From positions 12,368,001 to 12,432,000 of the forward strand of contig NC_091100.1 of the NCBI RefSeq assembly GCF_024713975.1: a stretch of DNA of 64,000 nt. The letters are read 5' to 3'. Shown here one piece after another: positions 50,935 to 61,990 of this stretch (positions within the stretch are counted from its first letter, which is position 1; each line of letters opens with the position of its first letter). Source of the DNA: Paralichthys olivaceus (taxonomy: Eukaryota > Chordata > Actinopteri > Pleuronectiformes > Paralichthyidae). The notes beneath the pieces are model-generated. The model had not been told where the DNA came from and made no database searches. It saw only the letters and a list, made by a program, of their open reading frames with translations. Made by a program: the position numbers and the translations under genes.

Positions 50935-51597
50935 ATGATGAGCAGCAGAGTCATCGTTGTTGCTGTGATGGTGCTCCTGGCCTCTCTGGCCATCAGTGAA
51001 GGTACGATTATTATTTTGTTATTCACTAACTTTCTTGCTCTCTTTTTCTCAATGCATGTAGAGGTAGACCAGCAAACACTGTTGCATTTAGTGACCCTAT
51101 GTGACTCTTTCCTCCTGACAGAGGTGAGCCTGAGAGGCCCGGGAGTGGCGATGCACTGCCGCTGCATTGAGACAGAGAGCAGACCCATCGGCCGCTACAT
51201 TAAGAGTGTGGAAATAATCTGTCCCAACTCTCACTGCGATAAAATTGAGATCATGTAAGTCCTTATTTCAAAGCCTTCATTACTTCTAGATATGATGCAG
51301 TGATGTTGCTTGTCATTTGCTTTTGGCACGAGTCGACTCATTCTAACTGAACCTCTTGTTTGGTGTTGCAGTGCCACTCTGAAAGAGACCGGCGTGGAAG
51401 TGTGCCTTGACCCTAAAGCTCCGTGGGTGAAGATAGTCATCAACAAGTTAATTTCAAAGTGAGTAAAGTTTGTTCTTGCTGTATATTCTCAATCATGATT
51501 TAATGATAACGTGACAGAAAATGTCTCCAATTCTGAAACACTGAATGATAATCATCGTTCTTTTCTTTTTCTCTTCCCCAGCAACACAAGATGCTGA
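50935..51597 (+). CDS. cxcl8: CXCL8-like chemokine, copy B
   Basis: Exons: 50935-51001, 51122-51254, 51372-51458, 51582-51597; 100 aa. It differs from A at the mature N-terminus (EEVSLRGPGVAMHCRC), in IICPNSHCDKIEII with an added Cys two residues after II, in the third exon (ATLKETGVEVCLDPKAPWVK, then IVINK), and in the C-terminus. A CCCCAG|CAACAC acceptor six bases upstream of A's adds NNTRC, with another Cys, instead of KRR. The protein therefore has six mature cysteines. Intron 1 is again 120 nt and open. The 3'UTR ATTTA cluster is kept. This is a full gene by sequence. Confidence 0.93.
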
Positions 51598-52839
51598 GAA
51601 GATGGTGAGAGATGGGTCAGAGCCGTTTAAAGACAACTCAACACGACCCTAATGTGTTTGTTTGATCAGATGATAAAAGTAATATTTACCAGGGGACTGC
51701 TCAATGTCCTGACCGGCTGTTGAAATGGAAAGATTTTAACCAACAAGGTTATGTTTGTATCAAACATGCTCTTTATTAACAAGCCTGTGCTTGTTTGAAG
51801 GGAACTTACATATTTGATGAAGCGATTTCGTCCCATTTTGGCTGCTGCACCTATTGTCTGTTAAATTGGATTATTGTCTCTAATTTATGTATTTTGCATA
51901 TTTATTGATGTATTTATAAAAAATAAATATCAATATGCTTGACTGTTATCTTATTGGTTAAATAAAAGAGTTTCTTGAAATTGAATGAAATTGCTTGGTC
52001 TTTTTCTTAATTAATTGTAGTATTATCATGCAGCTATTTGTGCCACATGTCCTAATCATGGCATCACATGCAATGCCTTTTTCTTTTCCATCACTTTTTT
52101 GATTATTCACAATTGTAATATGGGATAAAATGCACATTAAATAAAAAACAAAGTAGCACATTGAAAGAAAAACATTCTCTAAAGTTTTACTTGATCATTT
52201 TAAATGAATGACATGAGTCTTTGAACTGAACTGAATACATTTACAATCAGAAAAAGTGATTTATTATTTACATCTCTAAAACAAAAGCTCACCAAAAACA
52301 CAAGATAATTGATAGAACCATAACAGCTTTAAGTTATTTCAACATGATGATGAATTCTGGGAGACAATTTTATAATTTCCAAATCTCAAATAAATTCTGG
52401 TTTAAATATGACTAAGTGTGGCAGGCCAGCTGCCGGTAAGAGGCAACTGTTACACAGCTGTTACATTGTATTGTCTGTTTCAAATTAGGAAAGAAATAAT
52501 GACTAGCCTGAATATCTTTTAACTATCAGGAGTTTGACCACATACTGGCAATGGTACAAGGAAGACAGATCATGTGGTCACTGTTCAACACATTCAGGTT
52601 CAGATTTCCTCCTAACCATTCAGTGAAGTTACAAACTTTTACCTTCACTTCTGCAATTCCAGATTAGTGTGAGCTAAATGACATGTATTACAAACACAGC
52701 AGGTTCGCGTCATTTCTGTTGCTTCAAACCACAAAAAAAAGGATTTCTGAGGAATTTCAACTGTAAAATGCAGGAAACCTGAGGATTGTTGAGCCATTCA
52801 CTCTCAGACTGCGTCTAATTGTCTGTTATACTACATGAC

Positions 52840-53105
52840 CCGCTGCCCAAAAAGACCACCATCAGCAGCCTCAACAACTATCGACCAGTCGCTCTGACAC
52901 CTGTTGTCATGAAGTGTTTTGAGAAACTGGTCCGTCGCCACATCCTATCCTGTCTCCCACCATCATTCGACCCACTTCAGTTTTCGTACAGGGCTAACAG
53001 ATCCACGGAGGACGCCATCTTCACAGCGCTCCACGCCACCATCTCCCACCTGGAGCAACAGGGCCGCTATGCCAAGCTGCTCTTTGTTGACTTCAGCTCT
53101 GCCTT
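52840..53105 (+). mobile_element. LINE reverse-transcriptase fragment in unit C
   Basis: 266 bp encoding RT domains 1-3 of a non-LTR element in one frame: [37 protein letters not shown] and LFVDFSSAF. It has neither the 5' nor the 3' end of the element. It is flanked by direct repeats of about 20 bp (52820-52839 and 53106-53125, TGTCTGTTATACTACATGAC), which occur once at the empty site in units A, B, E and F. Confidence 0.85.
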
Positions 53106-53316
53106 TGTCTGTTATACTACATGACATGTGAATCAGATGCCAGTTGGTCAATCTCTAATTCTTCAAGTCAGTAATGGTGCAATACTCCATTAACAATCAT
53201 TGATAATCAGCAAAGTATTTCTTCCAACCATTCTTCTCATGTCAGTCAGTCAGTATTGCAAGACCAGCAAACATTGTTGCATTTAGTGACCCTATGTGAC
53301 TCTTTCCTCCTGACAG

Positions 53317-53792
53317 AGGTGAGCCTGAGAGGCCCGGGAGTGTCGCTGCACTGCCGCTGCATCGAGACAGAGAGCAGACCCATCGGCCGCTACATTAAGA
53401 GTGTGGAAATAATCTGTCCCAACTCTCACTGCGATAAAACTGAGATCATGTAAGTCCTTATTTCAAAGCCTTCATTACTTCTAGATATGATGCAGTGATG
53501 TTGCTTGTCATTTGCTTTTGGCACGAGTCGACTCATTCTAACTGAACCTCTTGTTTGGTGTTGCAGTGCCACTCTGAAAGATACCGGCGTGGAGCTGTGC
53601 CTTGACCCTGAGGCTCCGTGGGTGAAGAGAGTCATCAACAAGTTAATTTCAAAGTGAGTAAAGTTTGTTCTTGCTGTATATTCTCAATCATGATTTAATG
53701 ATAACGTGACAGAAAATGTCTCCAATTCTGAAACACTGAATGATAATCATCGTTCTTTTCTGTTTCTCTTCCCCAGCAACACAAGATGCTGA
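53317..53792 (+). pseudogene. CXCL8-like copy C, lacking promoter and exon 1
   Basis: Exons 2-4 are intact: 53317-53449, 53567-53653, 53777-53792. The protein part would read EVSLRGPGVSLHCRCIETES ... IICPNSHCDKTEII, ATLKDTGVELCLDPEAPWVK, RVINKLIS and NNTRC. A deletion joins the upstream flank (GTCAGTATTGCA, 53255) directly to the end of intron 1 (AGACCAGCAAACA), so TATA, 5'UTR, start codon and signal peptide are gone. The exon 2 acceptor and all later splice sites remain. It is probably silent, or else usable only as downstream exons of a read-through transcript from copy B. Exon 3 is of type A while exon 4 is of type B, a mosaic. Confidence 0.85.
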
Positions 53793-54653
53793 GAAGATGG
53801 TGAGAGATGGGTCAGAGCCATTTAAAGACAACTCAACACGACCCTAATGTGTTTGTTTGATTGGATGATAAAAGTAATTTTTACCAGGGGACTGCTCAAT
53901 GTCCTGACCGGCTGTTGAAATGGAAAGATTTTAACCAACAAGGTTATGTTTGTATCAAACATGCTATTTATTAACAAGCCTGTGCTTGTTTGAAGGGAAC
54001 TTACATATTTGATGAAGCGATTTCGTCCCATTTTGGCTGCTGCACCTATTGTCTGTTAAATTGGATTATTGTCTCTAATTTATGTATTTTGCATATTTAT
54101 TGATGTATTTATAAAAAATAAATATCAATATGCTTGACTGTTATCTTATTGGTTAAATAAAAGAGTTTCTTGAAATTGAATGAAATTGCTTGGTCTTTTT
54201 CTTAATTAATTGTAGTATTATCATGCAGCTATTTGTGCCACATGTCCTAATCATGGCATCACATGCAATGCCTTTTTCTTTTCCATCACTTTTTTGATTA
54301 TTCACAATTGTAATATGGGATAAAATGCACATTAAATAAAAAACAAAGTAGCACATTGAAAGAAAAACATTCTCTAAGGTTTTAATTTTATTATTTTAAA
54401 TGAATGACATGAGTCTTTGAACTGAACTGAATACATTTACAATCAGAAAAAGTGATGTATTATTTACATCTCTTAAACAAACCTCAGAAAAGGATTCAGT
54501 TAACTTGATATTCTAGCTTGAAACAACTCAACACCATTCAGTCACACTGACAACTGTTACACTTTCCAATTACTTGTCAAGTTTAATGAATTATAGTTTT
54601 ATTTGATTATAAAAGCTAAAAGCTGCAGCTGAAGAAACCGCTGCATCTCTTAA

Positions 54654-55005
54654 AGGTTCAGTGTGTAGAATTTAGAGAAGTTTCATGTTACAGCTGGATA
54701 CTCCTCATCTCACCCTCTCCTTCCCGACATGAAAGAGAACCTGTGGTGAACTTCAGTTGTCATGAAAACTCAAAAGGTTTTAGTTTGTCCAGTTTGGATG
54801 ACAGTAAAAAACATGGCAGCCTCCACAGAGAGGACCCCCCTCCATGTAAATATAAAGTATTTAAATATAAAGGTTCATTCTATGTTGTAGAAAACAACAA
54901 TTCATCCAATTTAAATGAAACACACCCGTGAAAACATCACTAGGATTATTTTATATTCAATTTCTGCCAAAAATCCCTTTCACCTAAATCTTACACACTG
55001 AACCT
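54654..55005. mobile_element. MITE with TTAA target duplication, unit C
   Basis: 352 bp between TTAA at 54650-54653 and TTAA at 55006-55009, homologous to the unit A element. Its first 60 bp differ from A (a GAGAAGTTTCATGTTACAG stretch replaces the A sequence), which suggests recombination or independent decay. Confidence 0.78.
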
Positions 55006-55230
55006 TTAATACAAAGAGAATGTATGAGGCTGCTCACATTAACCTTATGAAATTTAAAGTGTTGGTATAGAAACTGGACTTGATGTCAAATGTCATGACT
55101 TTTCAAATACACCCCAGTAGTCCTTCATCCCACCATGCCTGAAGTCAGCCACAATTGTCCTGACTTGTGACTTAATCATGTGTCATTTCAGCTGGAATAA
55201 CACTATGGGACTTTCAATCCTTGACCTTTC

Positions 55231-55606
55231 AGTGCAATAAACACTTTCGGGGCATTTCCGGTGCAATAAAACACTTTGTATATTACCCAGATTATCCAGA
55301 TATATCGGTACATTATCGGCATATAATATATAGTATTTATTCTGTACAGTTTGCACTTCTCCAAATATCCATATTATCTGCATGTATCGGTACAATTATT
55401 CTTTTTTGTATAGTATATCCACTTCGTTAAATGCCTTTGGTCCTGGAATTCCCTTATTTTTATTTCAATTTGTGTAGTGGTTTGTGTCTTGTTAATTGTA
55501 TGTTTGGCATCGAGGAGGAGGACTGTGCTACAATTTCGTTGTGCTAGTGTACGAAGTACGACCGTGCAATGACAATAAAGTCTTTTGAATTGAACTGAAT
55601 TTGAAT
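55231..55606 (+). mobile_element. LINE-like 3' tail, unit C
   Basis: Duplicate of the segment at 49440-49815, with a short internal deletion around the ATCGGTACA repeats. Confidence 0.5.
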
Positions 55607-56188
55607 GTCAGTAACTGGTGAAATTTGCCATATCAAATCACCAAAAACACAAGATAATTGATAGAACCATAACAGCTTTAAGTTATTTCAACATGATGAT
55701 GAATTCTGGGAGACAATTTTATAATTTCCAAATCTCAAATAAATTCTGGTTTAAATATGACTAAGTGTGGCAGGCCAGCTGCCGGTAAGAGGCAACTGTT
55801 ACACAGCTGTTACATTGTATTGTCTGTTTCAAATTAGGAAAGAAATAATGACTAGCCTGAATATCTTTTAACTATCAGGAGTTTGACCACATACTGGCAA
55901 TGGTACAAGGAAGACAGATCATGTGGTCACTGTTCAACACATTCAGGTTCAGATTTCCTCCTAACCATTCAGTGAAGTTACGAACTTTTACCTTCACTTC
56001 TGCAATTCCAGATTAGTGTGAGCTAAATGACATGTATTACAAACACAGCAGGTTCGCGTCATTTCTGTTGCTTCAAACCACAAAAAAAAGGATTTCTGAG
56101 GAATTTCAACTGTAAAATGCAGGAAACCTGAGGATTGTTGAGCCATTCACTCTCAGACTGCGTCTAATTGTTTGTTATACTACATGAC

Positions 56189-56454
56189 CCGCTGCCCAAA
56201 AAGACCACCATCAGCAGCCTCAACAACTATCGACCAGTCGCTCTGACACCTGTTGTCATGAAGTGTTTTGAGAAACTGGTCCGTCGCCACATCCTATCCT
56301 GTCTCCCACCATCATTCGACCCACTTCAGTTTTCGTACAGGGCTAACAGATCCACGGAGGACGCCATCTTCACAGCGCTCCACGCCACCATCTCCCACCT
56401 GGAGCAACAGGGCCGCTATGCCAAGCTGCTCTTTGTTGACTTCAGCTCTGCCTT
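56189..56454 (+). mobile_element. LINE reverse-transcriptase fragment in unit D
   Basis: Same 266-bp insert, same ends and same flanking direct repeats as in unit C (left repeat carries one change, TGTTTG). It therefore arose once and was copied with the unit. Confidence 0.85.
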
Positions 56455-56663
56455 TGTCTGTTATACTACATGACATGTGAATCAGATGCCAGTTGGTCAA
56501 TCTCTAATTCTTCAAGTCAGTAATGGTGCAATACTCCATTAACAATCATTGATAATCAGCAAAGTATTTCTTCCAAGCATTCTTCTCATGTCAGTCAGTC
56601 AGTATTGCAAGACCAGCAAACACTGTTGCATTTAGTGACCCTATGACTCTTTCCTCCTGACAG

Positions 56664-57139
56664 AGGTGAGCCTGAGAGGCCCGGGAGTGTCGCTGCACTG
56701 CCGCTGCATCGAGACAGAGAGCAGACCCATCGGCCGCTACATTAAGAGTGTGGAAATAATCTGTCCCAACTCTCACTGCGATAAAATTGAGATCATGTAA
56801 GTCCTTATTTCAAAGCCTTCATTACTTCTAGATATGATGCAGTGATGTTGCTTGTCATTTGCTTTTGGCACGAGTCGACTCATTCTAACTGAACCTCTTG
56901 TTTGGTGTTGCAGTGCCACTCTGAAAGATACCGGCGTGGAGCTGTGCCTTGACCCTGAGGCTCCGTGGGTGAAGAGAGTCATCAACAAGTTAATTTCAAA
57001 GTGAGTAAAGTTTGTTCTTGCTGTATATTCTCAATCATGATTTAATGATAACGTGACAGAAAATGTCTCCAATTCTGAAACACTGAATGATAATCATCGT
57101 TCTTTTCTGTTTCTCTTCCCCTGCAACAGAAGACGCTGA
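56664..57139 (+). pseudogene. CXCL8-like copy D, lacking promoter and exon 1
   Basis: Exons 2-4 remain: 56664-56796, 56914-57000, 57130-57139. It would encode EVSLRGPGVSLHCRC ... IICPNSHCDKIEII, ATLKDTGVELCLDPEAPWVK, RVINKLISKRR. It shares with C the LINE insert and the deletion junction (GTATTGCAAGACCAGC), but its last acceptor is of the A type (KRR). Its residual intron 1 has lost four more bases. Probably not expressed on its own. Confidence 0.85.
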
Positions 57140-58654
57140 GAAGATGGTGAGAGATGGGTCAGAGCCATTTAAAGACAACTCAACACGACCCTAATGTGTT
57201 TGTATGATTGGATGATAAAAGTAATTTTTACCAGGGGACTGCTCAATGTCCTGACCGGCTGTTGAAATGGAAAGATTTTAACCAACAAGGTTATGTTTGT
57301 ATCAAACATGCTATTTATTAACAAGCCTGTGCTTGTTTGAAGGGAACTTACATATTTGATGAAGCGATTTCGTCCCATTTTGGCTGCTGCACCTATTGTC
57401 TGTTAAATTGGATTATTGTCTCTAATTTATGTATTTTGCATATTTATTGATGTATTTATAAAAAATAAATATATCAATATGCTTGACTGTCATCTTATTG
57501 GTTAAATAAAACAGTTTCTTGAAATTGCTTGGTCTTTTTCTTAATTAATTGTAGTATTATCATGCAGCTATTTGTGCCACATGTCCTAATCATGGCATCA
57601 CATGCAATGCCTTTTTCTTTTCCATCACTTTTTTGATTATTCACAATTGTAATATGGGATAAAATGCACATTAAATAAAAAACAAAGTAGCACATTGAAA
57701 GAAAAACATTCTCTAAAGTTTTACTTGATCATTTTAAATGAATGACATGAGTCTTTGAACTGAACTGAATACATTTACAATCAGAAAAAGTGATTTATTA
57801 TTTACATCTCTAAAACAAAAGCTCACCAAAAACACAAGATAATTGATAGAACCATAACAGCTTTAAGTTATTTCAACATGATGATGAATTCTGGGAGACA
57901 ATTTTATAATTTCCAAATCTCAAATAAATTCTGGTTTAAATATGACTAAGTGTGGCAGGCCAGCTGCCGGTAAGAGGCAACTGTTACACAGCTGTTACAT
58001 TGTATTGTCTGTTTCAAATTAGGAAAGAAATAATGACTAGCCTGAATATCTTTTAACTATCAGGAGTTTGACCACATACTGGCAATGGTACAAGGAAGAC
58101 AGATCATGTGGTCACTGTTCAACACATTCAGGTTCAGATTTCCTCCTAACCATTCAGTGAAGTTACGAACTTTTACCTTCACTTCTGCAATTCCAGATTA
58201 GTGTGAGCTAAATGACATGTATTACAAACAGAGCAGGTTCACGTCATTTCTGTTGCTTCAAACCACAAAAAAAAGGATTTCTGAGGAATTTCAACTGTAA
58301 AATGCAGGAAACCTGAGGATTGTTGAGCCATTCACTCTCAGACTGCGTCTAATTGTCTGTTATACTACATGACATGTGAATCAGATGCCAGTTGGTCAAT
58401 CTCTAACTCTACAAGTCAGTAATGGTGCAATACCTCATTAACAATCATTGATAATCAGCAAAGTATTTCTTCCAACCATTCTTCTCATGTCATCCAGTCA
58501 GTATTGCAAATTTTTAGTCACTGTTTTTTTATTCTTTGAAATGATAACTCTGCATTAACATTAAAAATTACCTGTGAGCTCACATCATGCAGTGTAAATC
58601 TACCCTTTAACAATCTCTAATTCTGGTTTGCACAACCTGCAGAAGGCTGGGACA

Positions 58655-58684
58655 TGACTCACTTCCCAGAGTCGGCTATATAAG
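58655..58684 (+). promoter_or_regulatory. Copy E promoter: AP-1 site and TATA box
   Basis: TGACTCA at 58655-58661 and TATATAAG at 58677-58684. Confidence 0.7.
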
Positions 58685-58903
58685 GAGTGCACCCCAGTGC
58701 TAGATTCAAACAGCGAGGAAGCAGCTGAACTGAAAACAGAAAAGGAAAAGTAGAGGAGAAAGAGAACTGAGCTGAAGCAAAAACTGGACAAAACCTCCTC
58801 ACTTTTCAACTTTTTATTTCACTGCACTCTTGGTTGGAGAGCTTTCTGAAGGACATTTTTATTTGTTCATACTTTTTAATACAGAATTGTACTAAGGGCA
58901 AAA

Positions 58904-59557
58904 ATGATGAGCAGCAGAGTCATCGTTGTTGCTGTGATGGTGCTCCTGGCCATCAGTGAAGGTACGATTATTATTTTGTTATTCACTAACTTTCTTGCCC
59001 TCTTTTTCTCAATGCATGTAGAGGTAGACCAGCAAACACTGTTGCATTTAGTGACCCTATGTGACTCTTTCCTCCTGACAGAGGTGAGCCTGAGAGGCCC
59101 GGGAGTGTTGCTGCACTGCCGCTGCATCAAGACAGAGAGCAGACCCATCATCCGCTACATTAAGAGTGTGGAAAAAATCTGTCCCTACTCTCACTGCGAT
59201 AAAATTGAGATCATGTAAGTCCTTATTTCAAAGCCTTCATTACTTCTAGATATGATGCAGTGATGTTGCTTGTCATTTGCTTTTGGCACGAGTCGACTCA
59301 TTCTAACTGAACCTCTTGTTTGGTGTTGCAGTGCCACTCTGAAAGAGACCGGCGTGGAAGTGTGCCTTGACCCTGAGGCTCCGTGGGTGAAGATAGTCAT
59401 CAACAAGTTAATTTCAAAGTGAGTAAAGTTTGTTCTTGCTGTATATTCTCAATCATGATTTAATGATAACGTGACAGAAAATGTCTCCAATTCTGAAACA
59501 CTGGATGATAATCATCGTTCTTTTCTTTTTCTCTTCCCCAGCAACACAAGATGCTGA
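58904..59557 (+). CDS. cxcl8: CXCL8-like chemokine, copy E
   Basis: Exons: 58904-58961, 59082-59214, 59332-59418, 59542-59557; 97 aa. The signal peptide is three residues shorter (MVLLAISE) because one 9-bp CTGGCCTCT unit is absent. Exon 2 is the most diverged of the array: GVLLHCRCIKTESRPIIRYI, then KSVEKICPYSHCDKIEII. The otherwise constant Gly of PIGRYI is Ile, and there are extra Lys residues. Exon 3 is type B (KETGVEVCLDPEAPWVKIVI) and exon 4 gives NNTRC. It has six mature Cys. Splice sites and promoter are intact. It could be a functional, re-tuned ligand or an early-decaying copy. Confidence 0.9.
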
Positions 59558-61084
59558 GAAGATGGTGAGAGATGGATCAGAGCCGTTTAAAGACAACTCA
59601 ACACGACCCTAATGTGTTTGTTTGATCAGATGATAAAAGTAATTTTTACCAGGGGACTGCTCAATGTCCTGACCGGCTGTTGAAATGGAAAGATTTTAAC
59701 CAACAAGGTTATGTTTGTATCAAACATGCTATTTATTAACAAGCCTGTGCTTGTTTGAAGGGAACTTACATATTTGATGAAGCGATTTCGTCCCATTTTG
59801 GCTGCTGCACCTATTGTCTGTTAAATTGGATTATTGTCTCTAATTTATGTATTTTGCATATCTATTGATGTATTTGTAAAAAAAAAAAAAATATCAATAT
59901 GCTTGACTGTTATCTTATTGGTTAAATAAAAGAGTTTCTTGAAATTGAATGAAATTGCTTGGTCTTTTTCTTAATTAATTGTAGTATTATCATGCAGCTA
60001 TTTGTGCCACATGTCCTAATCATGGCATCACATGCAATGCCTTTTTCTTTTCCATCACTTTTTTGATTATTCACAATTGTAATATGGGATAAAATGCACA
60101 TTAAATAAAAAACAAAGTAGCACATTGAAAGAAAAACATTCTCTAAAGTTTTACTTGATCATTTTAAATGAATGACATGAGTCTTTGAACTGAACTGAAT
60201 ACATTTACAATCAGAAAAAGTGATTTATTATTTACATCTCTAAAACAAAAGCTCACCAAAAACACAAGATAATTGATAGAACCATAACAGCTTTAAGTTA
60301 TTTCAACATGATGATGAATTCTGGGAGACAATTTTATAATTTCCAAATCTCAAATAAATTCTGGTTTAAATATGACTAAGTGTGGCAGGCCAGCTGCCGG
60401 TAAGAGGCAACTGTTACACAGCTGTTACATTGTATTGTCTGTTTCAAATTAGGAAAGAAATAATGACTAGCCTGAATATCTTTTAACTATCAGGAGTTTG
60501 ACCACATACTGGCAATGGTACAAGGAAGACAGATCATGTGGTCACTGTTCAACACATTCAGGTTCAGATTTCCTCCTAACCATTCAGTGAAGTTACAAAC
60601 TTTTACCTTCACTTCTGCAATTCCAGATTAGTGTGAGCTAAATGACATGTATTACAAACACAGCAGGTTCGCGTCATTTCTGTTGCTTCAAACCACAAAA
60701 AAAAGGATTTCTGAGGAATTTCACCTCTAAAATGCAGGAAACCTGAGGATTGTTGAGCCATTCACTCTCAGACTGCGTCTAATTGTCTGTTATACTACAT
60801 GACATGTGAATCAGATGCCAGTTGGTCAATCTCTAACTCTACAAGTCAGTAATGGTGCAATACCTCATTAACAATCATTGATAATCAGCAAAGCATTTCT
60901 TCCAACCATTCTTCTCATGTCATCCAGTCAGTATTGCAAATTTTTAGTCACTGTTTTTTTATTCTTTGAAATGATAACTCTGCATTAACATTAAAAATGA
61001 CCTGTGAGCGCACATCATGCAGTGTAAATCTACCCTTTAACAATCTCTAATTCTGGTTTGCACAACCTGCAGAAGGCTGGGACA

Positions 61085-61114
61085 TGACTCACTTCCCAGA
61101 GTCGGCTATATAAG
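61085..61114 (+). promoter_or_regulatory. Copy F promoter: AP-1 site and TATA box
   Basis: TGACTCA at 61085-61091 and TATATAAG at 61107-61114. Confidence 0.7.
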
Positions 61115-61333
61115 GAGTGCACCCCAGTGCTAGATTCAAACAGCGAGGAAGCAGCTGAACTGAAAACAGAAAAGGAAAAGTAGAGGAGAAAGAGAACTGA
61201 GCTGAAGCAAAAACTGGACAAAACCTCCTCACTTTTCAACTTTTTATTTCACTGCACTCTTGGTTGGAGAGCTTTCTGAAGGACATTTTTATTTGTTCAT
61301 ACTTTTTAATACAGAATTGTACTAAGGGCAAAA

Positions 61334-61990
61334 ATGATGAGCAGCAGAGTCATCGTTGTTGCTGTGATGGTGCTCCTGGCCTCTCTGGCCTCTCTGGCCA
61401 TCAGTGAAGGTACGATTATTATTTTGTTATTCACTAACTTTCTTGCTCTCTTTTTCTCAATGCATGTAGAGGTAGACCAGCAAACACTGTTGCATTTAGT
61501 GACCCTATGTGACTCTTTCCTCCTGACAGAGGTGAGCCCAAGAATGCCCTGCCGCTGCATCGAGACAGAGAGCAGACCCATCGGCCGCTACATTAAGAGT
61601 GTGGAAATAATCTCTCCCAACTCTCACTGCGATAAAACTGAGATCATGTAAGTCCTTATTTCAAAGCCTTCATTACTTCTAGATATGATGCAGTGATGTT
61701 GCTTGTCATTTGCTTTTGGCACGAGTCGACTCATTCTAACTGAACCTCTTGTTTGGTGTTGCAGTGCCACTCTGAAAGATACCGGCGTGGAGCTGTGCCT
61801 TGACCCTGAGGCTCTGTGGGTGAAGAGAGTCATCAACAAGTTAGTTTCAAAGTGAGTAAAGTTTGTTCTTGCTGTATATTCTCAATCATGATTTAATGAT
61901 AACGTGACAGAAAATGTCTCCAATTCTGAAACACTGAATGATAATCATCGTTCTTTTCTGTTTCTCTTCCCCTGCAACAGAAGACGCTGA
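61334..61990 (+). CDS. cxcl8: CXCL8-like chemokine, copy F
   Basis: Exons: 61334-61409, 61530-61647, 61765-61851, 61981-61990; 96 aa. The signal peptide is lengthened by one SLA repeat (VLLASLASLAISE). Exon 2 lacks 15 nt just before the CXC motif, so the mature N-terminus is only EVSPRMPCRC. It then continues as the A type (IISPNSHCDKTEII). Exon 3 has EALWV in place of the conserved EAPWV, and KLVSK. The end is KRR. The 3'UTR has lost about 170 bp, including four ATTTA pentamers. All splice sites and the promoter are intact. Receptor binding may be altered, since the residues before CXC determine chemokine activity. Confidence 0.9.

Noticed and set aside
52819-53124. Chimeric reading frame running from the array flank through the LINE piece
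   Set aside because: It has no true start codon in the flank and no 3' RT domains. It is a fossil LINE fragment, not a gene.
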